A stretch of 64,000 nt of DNA from Saprospiraceae bacterium (GTDB lineage Bacteria; Bacteroidota; Bacteroidia; Chitinophagales; Saprospiraceae). The number at the start of each line of letters is the position of its first letter. The stretch's first letter is position 1. A program made the position numbers and the translations under genes. Positions 36,307 to 46,371 of this stretch are shown piece after piece. Location: contig JADJWN010000009.1 of the NCBI GenBank assembly GCA_016716335.1, forward strand, positions 138,501-202,500, read 5' to 3'. Below the pieces are notes generated by a model. The model saw only the letters and a list, made by a program, of their open reading frames with translations, did no database searches and was not told the origin of the DNA.

Positions 36307-37592
36307 ATGAGCAGGAGGATTTTTTATACCTTGATCGTATGCCTGACTACGGCTTATTACACATTCGGTCAGGCACATCACGACACACATACACAAGATA
36401 CATCTGCAACACCTACACAGCACATGGCCACAGCCCATGATGACCATGCACACGATGCACATCATGGCACACATCAGGCTTATGATCCCGGGGCTACCGC
36501 TATTCACCACATCAGTGACGGCAATGTTTATACCATCCTGGACAAACTTACGATTCCTCTTCCGGTGATATTATATACTAAGGGCAAAGGGTGGGATATT
36601 TTCAGTTCTGCAAAATTCCATCCGGGTCATCATGAAGACGGACACCATGCCTACAGCGGTTTTGTTCTGCATCACGGCAGCGTTTACAGAGTGGTAGATG
36701 CAGGATTTCCTGCGGAAGGAAGTGCAGAACTTGAAGATCATGCCTTCAAAATGGTAATGGAAGAGGAAAACGGAAAGAAAAAAGAAGCATATTATGTAAC
36801 ATATCAGGGAAAAGATTACAGGTTAGATGCCAGATCAACACTGGACGGTGGTATCCTGGGAGGCGGTATCACTTCATTTTTTGATTTTTCACCAACAAAA
36901 AATGTAGTGTCCATGATTCTGGTATCTCTCTTTTTATTCTGGATGTTTCTGAGTGCAGCAAAAGATACAAGGCGAGTCCTGATAAAGCTCCTACAGGGAT
37001 ACAAGCCTTACTGGAGCCCATGTTTTTGTTTATCAGAGATGAGGTAGCTATACCATTCATAGGCAAGAAAAAATACATGAAATTCCTGCCGCTCCTGATG
37101 AGTATTTTCTTTTTCATTCTGGGGCTGAATCTGTGGGGACAGGTGCCGTTTCTGGGCAGCACCAACGTAACAGGCAACCTGACAGTAACGATGATTATGG
37201 CAGTGATTGTATTTATCATTGTAAATATCAATGGTAACTCTCACTACTGGACACATATTTTCTGGATGCCGGGTGTACCTACTTTCGTAAAACCTCTGCT
37301 CTCGGTAGTAGAGTTTATGTCTTTGTTTATCAAGCCGCTTACACTTATGCTTCGTCTTGCTGGTAATATTTCGGCAGGACATATTGCGATACTGAGTTTT
37401 ATAGGATTGATATTTATATTTGGAAATTCGGGAGAGAGCTTCGGGGGAGGATTGATAGGTACGGCAATGGCTGTGCCTCTTACATTATTTATGATGGCTA
37501 TCGAGCTGATTGTGGCTTTTGTGCAGGCATTTGTATTTACATTGCTTACAGCATCCTACATTGGGGCAGCCACCGAGGAGCACCATCATTGA
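36307..37592 (+). CDS. atpB: ATP synthase subunit a (frameshifted)
   Basis: Proton-channel subunit of F0, read in two frames: 36307-37047 and 37020-37592. One extra A at 36969 would join them as AAKDTKASPDKAPTGIQALLEPMF. The C-terminal part has the essential LMLRLAGNISAGH block with the channel Arg, and helices ending LTASYIGAATEEHHH. The N-terminus is unusual compared with E. coli: a cleavable signal peptide (MSRRIFYTLIVCLTTAYYTFGQ) and a His-rich periplasmic segment (HHDTHTQDTSATPTQHMATA onwards), an extension I associate with Bacteroidota AtpB. First gene of atpB-E-F-H-A-G. Confidence 0.9.
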
Positions 37593-37628
37593 TGAATTTG
37601 TTTTTTCATTTTTAATTATTATAAAATC

Positions 37629-37835
37629 ATGACTGGAACATTAGCAGCAGTAGGAGCCGGACTGGCAGTAATAGGAGCCGGAATCGGTATCGGAATGGTA
37701 GGTGGTAAAGCAATGGAAGCTATCGCCAGACAACCTGAAGCAGCAGGCGACATCAGAGGAGGTATGATCCTTATGGCAGCGTTTGTGGAAGGTGCGGCAT
37801 TGATCGCTATCCTGCTTTCTATCTTCATGTCTTAA
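37629..37835 (+). CDS. atpE: ATP synthase subunit c
   Basis: A 68-residue c-ring proteolipid. Two transmembrane helices with the Gly-rich first helix (GAGLAVIGAGIGIGMVGG), the polar loop ARQPEAAGDIR and the proton-carrying Glu in FVEGAALIAILL (about residue 55). No Na+-binding signature is evident beyond the usual Glu, so proton coupling is assumed. It follows atpB by 36 bases. A terminator-like hairpin lies just behind it. Confidence 0.95.
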   Translation: MTGTLAAVGAGLAVIGAGIGIGMVGGKAMEAIARQPEAAGDIRGGMILMAAFVEGAALIAILLSIFMS

Positions 37836-37856
37836 TCCTGTTGTAAAAAACTGATC

Positions 37857-37900
37857 AGGCAATCCTGCAATGCGATTGGCGGAGCGGATTGCCTTTTTAA
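37857..37900 (+). terminator. intercistronic hairpin with T-tract between atpE and atpF
   Basis: AGGCAATCC (37857-37865) pairs perfectly with GGATTGCCT (37886-37894) across a 20-base loop, followed by TTTTT. It has the form of an intrinsic terminator inside the operon. It would raise atpB-atpE output relative to downstream genes, fitting the need for many c subunits, or it may protect the 3' end of the atpE message. Confidence 0.7.
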
Positions 37901-37941
37901 AAAAGCATTTTCTGTTAAAGCATATAAACGCATAGTTAAAT

Positions 37942-38453
37942 ATGATACACTTACTCAACTTCACACCTTTCCAACCTACACCCGGACTGGCTATCTGGTC
38001 ACTGGTGATATTCCTCCTTTTCTGGTTTATCATGAGCAAATTTGCTTTCGGTCCTATCGCCGAGGCTTTGCAGAAAAGAGAATCCGACATTCAGGATGCC
38101 ATAGATCAGGCGAAAAAGACCCGGGAAGAAATGCAGAATCTCAAGGCGGAAAACGAGCAACTCCTCGCTAAAGCCAGAGAGGAAAGAGCCAAAATACTCC
38201 AGGAAGCCAAAGACCTGAAAAATGCCATGATTGCTGAGGCCCGTGAAAAAGCAAAGCAGGAAGCTTCGACCATCGTACAGAATGCTATGAACGATATCGA
38301 AAATCAGAAAAGGCTGCTATCGCCGAAATCAAAAATGAAGTTGGCAGCATGGCGCTCAGCATTGCAGAAAAAGTCATCCGTAAAGAACTGGCCGGCAATG
38401 CAGAACAGGAAAGTTTTGTAAACAATCTGGTAAAAGAAATCAAACTGAACTGA
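37942..38453 (+). CDS. atpF: ATP synthase subunit b (frameshifted)
   Basis: Peripheral-stalk subunit. One N-terminal transmembrane helix (GLAIWSLVIFLLFWFIMSKF), then a long charged coiled coil (QKRESDIQDAIDQAKKTREE). Near 38308 one A is missing from a run of A residues. Restored, the frame continues as AAIAEIKNEVGSMALSIAEK and ends VKEIKLN at 38453, the normal C-terminus. Without correction the protein ends in an unrelated tail at 38421. Confidence 0.9.
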
Positions 38454-38476
38454 TACCGGAAAAACCCTAACAAATT

Positions 38477-39019
38477 ATGTCTATAAGCAGAATTTCAGCC
38501 AGGTATGCCAAATCTCTGATTGATCTCGCCACAGAACGCAATGCACTTGAGACAGTGGTGGACGACATACGCTCTTTCAATGAAATTGTCAAAAACAGGG
38601 ATTTTTATCTTTTGCTGAAAAGCCCGATCATCAATACTACAAAAAAGCTCAGTATCTTCAAAAGCCTCTTTGAGGGTAAAGTCAATCCCATCACTTATGC
38701 TTTTTTTGATATCATTATCAGAAAAGGGAGAGAAATGTACCTGCCGGAGATCAGCAGTGAGTTTATGGCGCAGTATAAGCAGATGAAAAACATTTCCTCT
38801 GTCACACTGACCACTGCATCACCCTTGCAGGATGCCACGGTCAATCAGATCAAGGCAAGGCTCAGTGATGCGATACATGGCACGATAGAACTCACAACTA
38901 AGGTAAATCCTGATCTGATCGGTGGTTTTGTCATTGAAACAGGTGACAGACGCTATGATGCCAGTGTGGCACATCAGCTTGATAAAATTAAAAAGGAATT
39001 TATTTCGACATCCAATTAA
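38477..39019 (+). CDS. atpH: ATP synthase subunit delta
   Basis: A 180-residue OSCP/delta subunit linking the peripheral stalk to the F1 head. The N-terminal ISRISARYAKSLIDLATERN helix bundle and the C-terminal INQIKARLSDAIHGTIELTTK-type fold with NPDLIGGFVIETGDRRYDASV are typical. Intact. It starts 23 bases after the restored end of atpF. Confidence 0.93.
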   Translation: MSISRISARYAKSLIDLATERNALETVVDDIRSFNEIVKNRDFYLLLKSPIINTTKKLSIFKSLFEGKVNPITYAFFDIIIRKGREMYLPEISSEFMAQYKQMKNISSVTLTTASPLQDATVNQIKARLSDAIHGTIELTTKVNPDLIGGFVIETGDRRYDASVAHQLDKIKKEFISTSN

Positions 39020-39043
39020 TAACTTCAATAAAAACTTTTAAAT

Positions 39044-40628
39044 ATGGTAGGTGTAAAACCTGATGAAATATCAGCAATCCTCAAGCAGCAGCTCTCAGGA
39101 TTCAAAACAGAAGCACAACTGGAAGAAGTAGGTACCGTACTTCAGGTAGGTGATGGTATCGCCAGAGTTTATGGTCTTTCGAAGGCACAGGCCGGTGAAT
39201 TGGTGGAGTTCGAAAATGGCGTACAGGCTATCGTACTCAACCTTGAAGAAGACAACGTAGGTGTGGTATTGATGGGACCTGGTGATGGCATAAAAGAAGG
39301 AAGTACCGTAAAAAGAACCGGTAAAATCGCTTCCATCGAAGTAGGGGAAGGATTTATCGGCAGAGTGGTCAATCCTCTCGGTCAGCCTATTGACGGAAAA
39401 GGCCCGATCACAGGTGTAAAATATGAGATGCCTATCGAAAGAAAAGCTCCGGGTGTTATCTATCAGACAACCCGTAAATGAGCCTCTCCAGACAGGTATC
39501 AAAGCTATCGACTCCATGATTCCGATAGGTAGAGGACAGAGAGAGCTTATCATCGGTGACAGACAGACCGGTAAAACAGCGATTGCTATTGACACCATCA
39601 TCAACCAGAAAGAATTTTATGAGCGGGGTGAACCTGTGTACTGTATATATGTAGCTTCAGGCCAGAAAGCTTCTACGGTAGCACAGATCGCCAAAGCACT
39701 TGAAGAAGGGGGCGCTATGGCATACACTACAATCGTAGCGGCATCCGCTTCAGACCCGGCACCTATCCAGTTCTATGCTCCGTTTGCAGGTGCGGCGATT
39801 GGAGAATATTTCAGAGATACCGGTCGTCCTGCATTGATTATATACGATGATTTATCCAAGCAGGCGGTGGCATACAGAGAGGTATCCCTTTTGCTGAAGC
39901 GTCCTCCGGGCCGTGAGGCATATCCGGGTGACGTTTTCTACCTGCACTCAAGATTGCTGGAAAGAGCGGCCAAAATCATCAACAATGATGAGATAGCCAG
40001 AAACATGAATGACCTTCCCGAATCTCTCAAAAAAGCCGGAATCGTGAAAGGTGGCGGATCATTGACTGCCCTTCCCATCATCGAAACTCAGGCCGGAGAC
40101 GTATCTGCTTATATTCCTACCAACGTAATCTCCATCACCGATGGACAGATATTCCTGGAGTCCAACCTGTTTAATGCCGGTATCCGTCCTGCCATCAACG
40201 TGGGTATATCCGTATCAAGGGTAGGGGGTAATGCTCAGATCAAATCCATGAAAAAAGTGGCTGGTTCGCTCAAACTCGACCAGGCTCAGTACAGAGAACT
40301 GGAAGCTTTTGCAAAATTCGGATCTGACCTCGATGCAGCCACACAGGCAGTACTCGAAAAAGGTAAGCGAAACGTGGAGATCCTGAAACAACCTCAGTAC
40401 TCTCCGGTATCCGTGGAAAAACAGGTGGCCATCATCTATCTGGGTACTCAGGGCTTGCTGAGAGATGTACCGGTAAATAAAGTCAGAGAATTTGAAGAGC
40501 AATATCTGCTTACGCTGGAGAAGAATGAGGCCGCTACATTGGAGTCTATCAGAAAAGGTAATCTGAGTGACGAAGTGCTGGCAACATTGAAGAGAGTGGG
40601 AGCGGAGATTGCAAGCCAGTTTAAATAA
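39044..40628 (+). CDS. atpA: ATP synthase subunit alpha (frameshifted)
   Basis: F1 alpha subunit, read in two frames: 39044-39481 and from about 39465 to 40628. An extra C at 39464 breaks PGVIY from RQPVNEPLQTGIKAIDSMIP; removing it gives the usual full-length alpha chain (about 527 residues). Walker A GDRQTGKTAIAIDTI and the non-catalytic nucleotide-site residues are intact, as is the Arg-finger region with SISVSRVGG. The ATG at the head of the second frame is spurious. Confidence 0.92.
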
Positions 40629-40666
40629 TAATCCTTTTGTTTTTCAATAATCTTTAATTCGTCAAC

Positions 40667-41560
40667 ATGTCCGGAAAATTAAAGGAAGTACGGGAACGAA
40701 TCAAATCGGTACAATCTACCCAGCAGATCACCAAAGCCATGAAAATGGTTTCTGCTGCCAAGCTGCGAAGGGCACAGCAAGCCATCATAGAAATGCGCCC
40801 CTATGCAAAAAGATTGGACAAAATGCTCAGAAACATTGTCACCAATCTTGAAGGAGACATCAACTCTCCTTATGTGGCAGACAGAGAGATCACAAAAGCC
40901 GCTGTGGTAGTCATCACCTCCAACAGAGGACTCTGCGGAGCATTCAACACCAATATCATCAAGCAGGCAATTGCCAAAGTGGAAAATGATTATGCTGCCC
41001 TTCGTGCAGCTGGTAATCTCACCTTAGTATTTATCGGTAAAAAAGGTTACGACAACCTGAAAAAGCGATATGCTGACTGCAGATTGGTCACAGATTATGT
41101 GGATTTGTTTTCTGACCTTAGCTACGAAAATATAGCCGGAGCTTCGCAGATGCTTATGGATGCCTTTGCTGCCAAAGAATTTGATGTCGTGGATGTATGT
41201 TATGGTCAGTTCAGAAATGCAGCTGTACAGGAGCCAAAAACGGTGCAATTTTTACCCGTTGAGAAAATGAATGCCGAAGATCTGAAAAGCAAATCCAAAG
41301 CTGATTATCTCTTCGAACCCGATAAAACCAAACTTCTCGATCAGCTCATTCCGGATATTCTGCATACCACTTTCAGAAAATTTGTCCTCGACAATCACGC
41401 ATGCGAACACGGTGCAAGAATGACAGCCATGGACAATGCTACTACCAATGCAGAAGAACTCATGAAGTTGTTGAAGATCAATTATAACAAAGCAAGACAG
41501 GAAGCCATTACCAAAGAATTGTCTGAAATCGTAGGCGGTGCAGCTGCACTCAACGGATAA
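40667..41560 (+). CDS. atpG: ATP synthase subunit gamma
   Basis: A 297-residue central shaft subunit. The N-terminal KEVRERIKSVQSTQQITKAM and MVSAAKLRRAQ helix, TSNRGLCGAFN, and the C-terminal MDNATTNAEELMKLLKINYN helix are diagnostic. Intact. Last gene of the operon, followed by a strong terminator. Beta and epsilon subunits are not encoded here, as is common in Bacteroidota. Confidence 0.95.
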   Translation: MSGKLKEVRERIKSVQSTQQITKAMKMVSAAKLRRAQQAIIEMRPYAKRLDKMLRNIVTNLEGDINSPYVADREITKAAVVVITSNRGLCGAFNTNIIKQAIAKVENDYAALRAAGNLTLVFIGKKGYDNLKKRYADCRLVTDYVDLFSDLSYENIAGASQMLMDAFAAKEFDVVDVCYGQFRNAAVQEPKTVQFLPVEKMNAEDLKSKSKADYLFEPDKTKLLDQLIPDILHTTFRKFVLDNHACEHGARMTAMDNATTNAEELMKLLKINYNKARQEAITKELSEIVGGAAALNG

Positions 41561-41596
41561 TTCTATTCTTCCTATCATTCCTAAATGAAAAACTGG

Positions 41597-41626
41597 AAAG
41601 CCTCTCACCGCAGAGGCTTTTTTATT
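41597..41626 (+). terminator. terminator of the ATP synthase operon
   Basis: AAAGCCTC (41597-41604) pairs perfectly with GAGGCTTT (41613-41620) across an 8-base loop, followed by a run of T. Confidence 0.92.
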
Positions 41627-41748
41627 TGCTTTAATTACACATTTACGGCAAAAAATCACATAAAATTTTGTTAACTGCCTTTTGTAAAGTAATCATTTCA
41701 TAATTTCGGCGTCTCAATCCAAGTTTTACACCTGATAATCTCAGTTTT

Positions 41749-43661
41749 ATGATGCGTTTTACTTACCTACTTCTCTTCATCGCAGGCTGTCTGCAGCTCA
41801 TAGCTCAAAATAAAATGACCCCGGATCTGTTATGGCAGCTGGGAAGAGTGTCACCTGTAGGACTTACTAAGGATGGCAAATCCGTAATCTATACCGTGAG
41901 CACACCTTCGGTTGAAAATAATAATTTTTCAAGACAGAGTTATGTTATCCCGGTTACCGGCGGTACGGCCTCGGCGGTCTCTGACTACAAAGACTTACTC
42001 AAAGACAAAAACCTGTCGCCGGATGGAACGATGGAGCTTTTTCACAAAGCTGTACAGGTAAAAAACTTTGTGGGTAAAGACATCCACAAGGATATGCCCC
42101 AATCCAATGTGTATATCTACGAAAGTCTCGACTACAGGCATTGGGACAGCTGGAATGACGGCACTTACAACCACGTCTTTGTAAAACATGCCGGTGGTTC
42201 TGACAGTGAAGCCACAGACATCCTGCTCAATCAGGCATTCAACTGTCCTCAGAAGCCATTTGGAGGGGACGAAGACTACGTATGGAGTCCTGACAGCCGG
42301 AGTATCATCTATGTTTGCAAAAAGAAATTCGGTACTGAGTCGGCCATCAGCACCAATACTGATCTTTATCAGTACCACCTCGAAACCGGAGAAACTACCA
42401 ATCTGACAAGATCCAATCCCGGATATGACACCCACCCCATGTTTTCTGTGAATGGCGAATTGGCATGGCTCCGTATGGCTCGTGACGGCTATGAGGCAGA
42501 TAAAAATGATATCATAGTTCGTAAAAACGGGGGTGATATGAACATAACCGGGCATTGGGACGGCACGGTAAACAGCTTTATCTGGTCCAATGATGGGAAA
42601 AAGTTTTATTTTACCGCTCCGGTAGATGGCACGATCCAGTTGTTTGAAGCCGATTTTCCGGGTAATACCAAAAAAATGCCTGTCATACAGCAGATCACCA
42701 AAGGCGAGTTTGATATCACAGGGATTGTAGGTCAGACAGGAGACTTACTGATTGTCACCCGTACAGATCTGAACCACGCTGCTGAAATATACAGCTACAA
42801 CCTGAAAAACAAAAGCTGGAATCAACTGACTAAAGTAAATGACCCAATATACAGTAAATTGATGCTGAGCAAGGTCGAGAAAAAATACATCAATGCCACC
42901 GATGGTAAAAAAATTCTCACCTATGTGATATTCCCGCCTGATTATGAAGAAGGTAAAAAGTATCCTACCTTATTGTATTGTCAGGGGGGGCCACAGTCAG
43001 CCCTTACCCAGTTTTATTCTTTCCGGTGGAACCTGCAGCTGATGGCTGCACAGGGGTATATCGTCGTAGCTCCCAATCGACGTGGTATGCCCGGTCATGG
43101 CGTAGAATGGAATGAGCAGATCAGCAAAGACTGGGGTGGCCAGGTGATGAAGGATTATCTCTCCGCCATAGATCAGATAGCCCGCGAACCCTATGTAAAC
43201 CGAAGCCTGCTCGGAGCTGTGGGTGCAAGTTATGGCGGATACTCGGTGTTTCAGCTGGCCGGTATCCACGAAGGAAGATTCCGGAGTTTTATTGCGCACA
43301 ACGGAGTATTCAATACCCAGAGCATGTATGGCACCACCGAAGAAATGTTTTTTGTCAACTGGGATTTTGGCGGACCTTATTGGGACAAAAAGAACGAGCT
43401 GACACAAAAGCTTACACTGATTTCAATCCTATCCAACATGTACAAAAATGGGACACTCCGATTCTTATTTTCCAGGGTGGCCGGGATTACAGAGTGCCCA
43501 TAGGACAGGGACAGGAAGCATTTCAGGCAGCTCAGCTTTTGGGTATCAAGAGCAAATTTGTGTATTTCCCGGAGGAAAATCACTTTATTCTTAAGCCACA
43601 AAATGCCATCATCTGGCAGCGTACTTTCTTTGATTGGCTAAAAAATACATTGGCAGAATAA
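41749..43661 (+). CDS. S9 family prolyl oligopeptidase-like peptidase (frameshifted)
   Basis: Secreted serine peptidase of the S9B/S9C type, about 635 residues once repaired. Signal peptide MMRFTYLLLFIAGCLQLIAQ. A beta-propeller with WSPDSRSIIYV and WSNDGKKFYF blades fills residues 30-370. The alpha/beta-hydrolase domain has the nucleophile in GASYGGYSVFQLAG (about 490). The Asp (GGRDYRVPIGQGQE) and the His (PEENHFILKP) lie in the second frame, 43380-43661. At 43406-43409 one more A would restore NELTQKAYTDFNPIQHV. Probably a periplasmic di/tripeptidyl-peptidase for peptide use. Confidence 0.9.
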
Positions 43662-43727
43662 CATTCCGCTTTGGGCTCGCTGAGTTTATAGGATTATTGG
43701 TTTCTTTGTAATTCAATTCAAAATATC

Positions 43728-45061
43728 ATGACAAAGAAACCCCTTTTACTCTGGACTGTAACTGCCGCCATAGCCGGATTTTTATTTGGTTTTGACACCG
43801 CGGTCATTTCCGGTGCAGACCAGCCCATCCAGAAATTGTGGAATACCGGACCGGCATTCCATTCCTTTTTTATCATGTCTATCGCTCTGTGGGGTACTGT
43901 CATAGGTGCCCTTGCAGGTGGCTATCCTACTGAAAAATACGGTAGAAAGAAAACTATGTTCTGGATTGGCATTCTTTATCTTGTTTCTGCTGTTGGTTCT
44001 GCAATGGCATGGGACCCATTTTCTTTCTCTTTTTTCAGGTTTATTGGTGGGCTGGGTGTAGGAGCATCCTCTGTGGCAGTCCCTACCTACATTTCTGAAA
44101 TTGCCCCTACAAAAGACAGAGGCAAACTGGTAGCGGCTTATCAGTTCAACATAGTACTCGGAATTTTGATCGCATTTCTGACCAATTACGTGATAGGCAC
44201 TACACTGGGTACCGGTCAATGGAGGCTGATGCTGGGACTGGAAGCTGTACCGGCACTCTTTTACTGCATCATGATAATACGGGTATCTGAAAGTCCGCGA
44301 TGGCTGATAATTCACAAAAATGATACGGTACAGGCTACTGCTGTCCTGCAGCAGTTGCATCCGGAGGAAGACATACCAAATCTTATATCAGAAATCCGTC
44401 AAACTGTACACAAAGAAGGAGCAAAGGAAAGATTTTTCACCGGAAAATACCGGCTACCCATTGTGCTGGCCTTCTTGTTAGCCTTTTTCAACCAGCTTTC
44501 GGGTATCAATTTCGTACTCTACTATGCTCCCCGAATTTTGAAATGGCAGGCCTGGGTGCACAGACGGCTTTACTTTCTTCTACTGGTATCGGTGTCACCA
44601 ATCTTTTGTTTACCATGCTGGGGGTTTATCTCATAGACAGGTCCGGCAGAAAACAATTGATGCTTATCGGCTCATTAGGCTATATTTTCACCCTTTCGGT
44701 GATTTCCTGGGCATTTATGAAAAATGCTGGTGGGGAGGTGGTCGTAATTTTTGTTTTTGGCTTTATTGCGGCTCATGCCATAGGACAGGGGGCAGTGATC
44801 TGGGTATTCATTTCCGAAATATTTCCCAATCAGATGCGTGCCTATGGTCAGGCATGGGGTACCAGCATACACTGGATTTTTGCCGCATTGATTACGGCCC
44901 TTACCTTGCCTGTCATCAGATGGCTGGACGATAATCCCTGGCCTCTCTTTGCTTTTTTTGCAGGCATGATGGTATTGCAACTTTGTTTTACATTGTTTAT
45001 GATGCCCGAAACAAGAAATATCTCTCTCGAAGAACTGGAAAAGAGACTACTGAAAGAATAG
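43728..45061 (+). CDS. MFS sugar porter (frameshifted)
   Basis: About 445 residues, 12-helix major facilitator of the sugar-porter family. Motifs: GFLFGFDTAVISGA in helix 1, GGYPTEKYGRKKT after helix 2, SESPRWLIIHK in the central loop, QLSGINFVLYYAPRIL in helix 7, and PETRNISLEELEKRL at the C-terminus. Two frames, 43728-44636 and 44543-45061, are joined if one G is added between 44540 and 44541 (LEMAGLGAQTALLSS). A sugar/H+ symporter by family; the sugar is unknown. It may be co-transcribed with the peptidase upstream. Confidence 0.9.
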
Positions 45062-45127
45062 AAGGTCGTTTTACTCTGTATTTCAAGTATGGGATTGTAA
45101 TGGTACTGCCATCTGACAAAACCCACA

Positions 45128-45634
45128 TTATTTAAGATTCCTTTCCCTGACAAATTGGATAAAATCTGTTCTTGGCGGATTTTCATAACCCAACTGCCTG
45201 CCCATAGTAATCAATTGACCTCTGTGGTATGTGCTGTGATTCATACAGTGGTGCAGCATAAAAATCATCTGTTGAGTATCTTCGTCACCGTTATTGAGCC
45301 TGTAAGTAATCTCTTGTCTGATACTTGAATCATCCTGCTGCTTTACAAAATCGCTCATTTTTTCGGACAGGTTTGTCAATAAAGCTAATGCATCATCTTT
45401 TGATCCGGCAAAAGTTTTGGAAGGTACAGCTTCAAGATCCATCGAATTCAACCGCTGATACCATACATACTGTGCATCACAGATATGCAGGACGGTTTTC
45501 TGCACAAAATTGAAACTGGACTCCACTACTCTTAAAAAGTCTTCATCTTTGAATGACCTCAACCACACGGACATCAATGTATTTGCCCAAAGATTGTAGT
45601 CAGTATATGTCTTTATCAATTCAAATGTATTCAT
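45128..45634 (-). CDS. DinB family protein
   Basis: A 168-residue four-helix bundle protein of the DinB/YfiT superfamily, with the metal-binding histidines in TVLHICDAQYVWYQRL (about residue 50) and HHCMNHSTYHRGQLITMGRQLG (about 130). Such proteins are metal-dependent thiol-linked transferases or hydrolases, often of unknown substrate. It is 14 bases downstream of radC and so probably in the metB-radC operon. Confidence 0.88.
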   Translation of the reverse strand: MNTFELIKTYTDYNLWANTLMSVWLRSFKDEDFLRVVESSFNFVQKTVLHICDAQYVWYQRLNSMDLEAVPSKTFAGSKDDALALLTNLSEKMSDFVKQQDDSSIRQEITYRLNNGDEDTQQMIFMLHHCMNHSTYHRGQLITMGRQLGYENPPRTDFIQFVRERNLK

Positions 45635-45648
45635 GTTAAAATTATTTT

Positions 45649-46353
45649 TTATAATATCCCTTCATCCGCAAAACTCAGGTACATCTTCTCTCCCACAATG
45701 ATATGATCATAAATCGCGATATCAAACAATGCAGCGGCGTTTTTGATCTTCTGGGTAATCTGTATATCAGCCTGTGAGGGTTTTATGGCACCGGATGGAT
45801 GGTTGTGACAAAGGATAAGTCCAGTGGCATAATTATCCATGGCTATTTTTATGATTTTGCTTACATCCACCACAGTCTGTGAAATGCCTCCGCTGCTCAC
45901 CGGTTGTTTGTGTAGGACCTTATTGGCACGATTCATAAAGAGTACCCAGAATTCTTCATGAGGCAAATCCTGGACAAAGGGTGCCAGCAGATTGAAAGCG
46001 TCTTTGCTGCTGGTAATGCGGGGTTTTTCCATTGCCTCTGTCACCTGTCTTCTTCTGCCCAGTTCCAATGCTGCAAGCACGGTAATGGCTTTAGCTTCAC
46101 CTATTCCCTTGTATCTGTGTATCAGCGTTTTGATCTCCGCCTTACCGAGTTCATGTAGATTGTTATTGTAGTCCTTGAGAATTTTTTTACACAGATCCAC
46201 TGCACTTTCTCCCGGTGTGCCTGAACCTATCAATATCGCAAGCAATTCAGAATCCGACAAAGCCATCCTGCCCTTGAGCAACATTTTTTCACGGGGCCTG
46301 TCATCTTCAGACCAGCTTTTGATGGAATTGGTTTCAGCAGGTTTTTTTGACAT
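45649..46353 (-). CDS. radC: RadC/MPN domain DNA repair-like protein
   Basis: A 234-residue member of the RadC family. N-terminal UPF0758 helices (LLIGSGTPGESAVDLCKKIL) contain a helix-hairpin-helix (YKGIGEAKAITVLAALELGRR). The C-terminal MPN+/JAMM metal site is CHNHPSGAIKPSQADI with the acidic end. The early repair link is weak and the true role is unsettled. Second gene of the leftward metB-radC-dinB operon, 18 bases after metB. Confidence 0.93.
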   Translation of the reverse strand: MSKKPAETNSIKSWSEDDRPREKMLLKGRMALSDSELLAILIGSGTPGESAVDLCKKILKDYNNNLHELGKAEIKTLIHRYKGIGEAKAITVLAALELGRRRQVTEAMEKPRITSSKDAFNLLAPFVQDLPHEEFWVLFMNRANKVLHKQPVSSGGISQTVVDVSKIIKIAMDNYATGLILCHNHPSGAIKPSQADIQITQKIKNAAALFDIAIYDHIIVGEKMYLSFADEGIL

Positions 46354-46371
46354 AGTGATAATACTTATTGC

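Noticed and set aside
36960..39500. Programmed ribosomal frameshifting in atpB, atpF and atpA
   Set aside because: The shifts differ in direction, no slippery heptamer or conserved downstream structure is seen, and other unrelated genes show the same kind of break.
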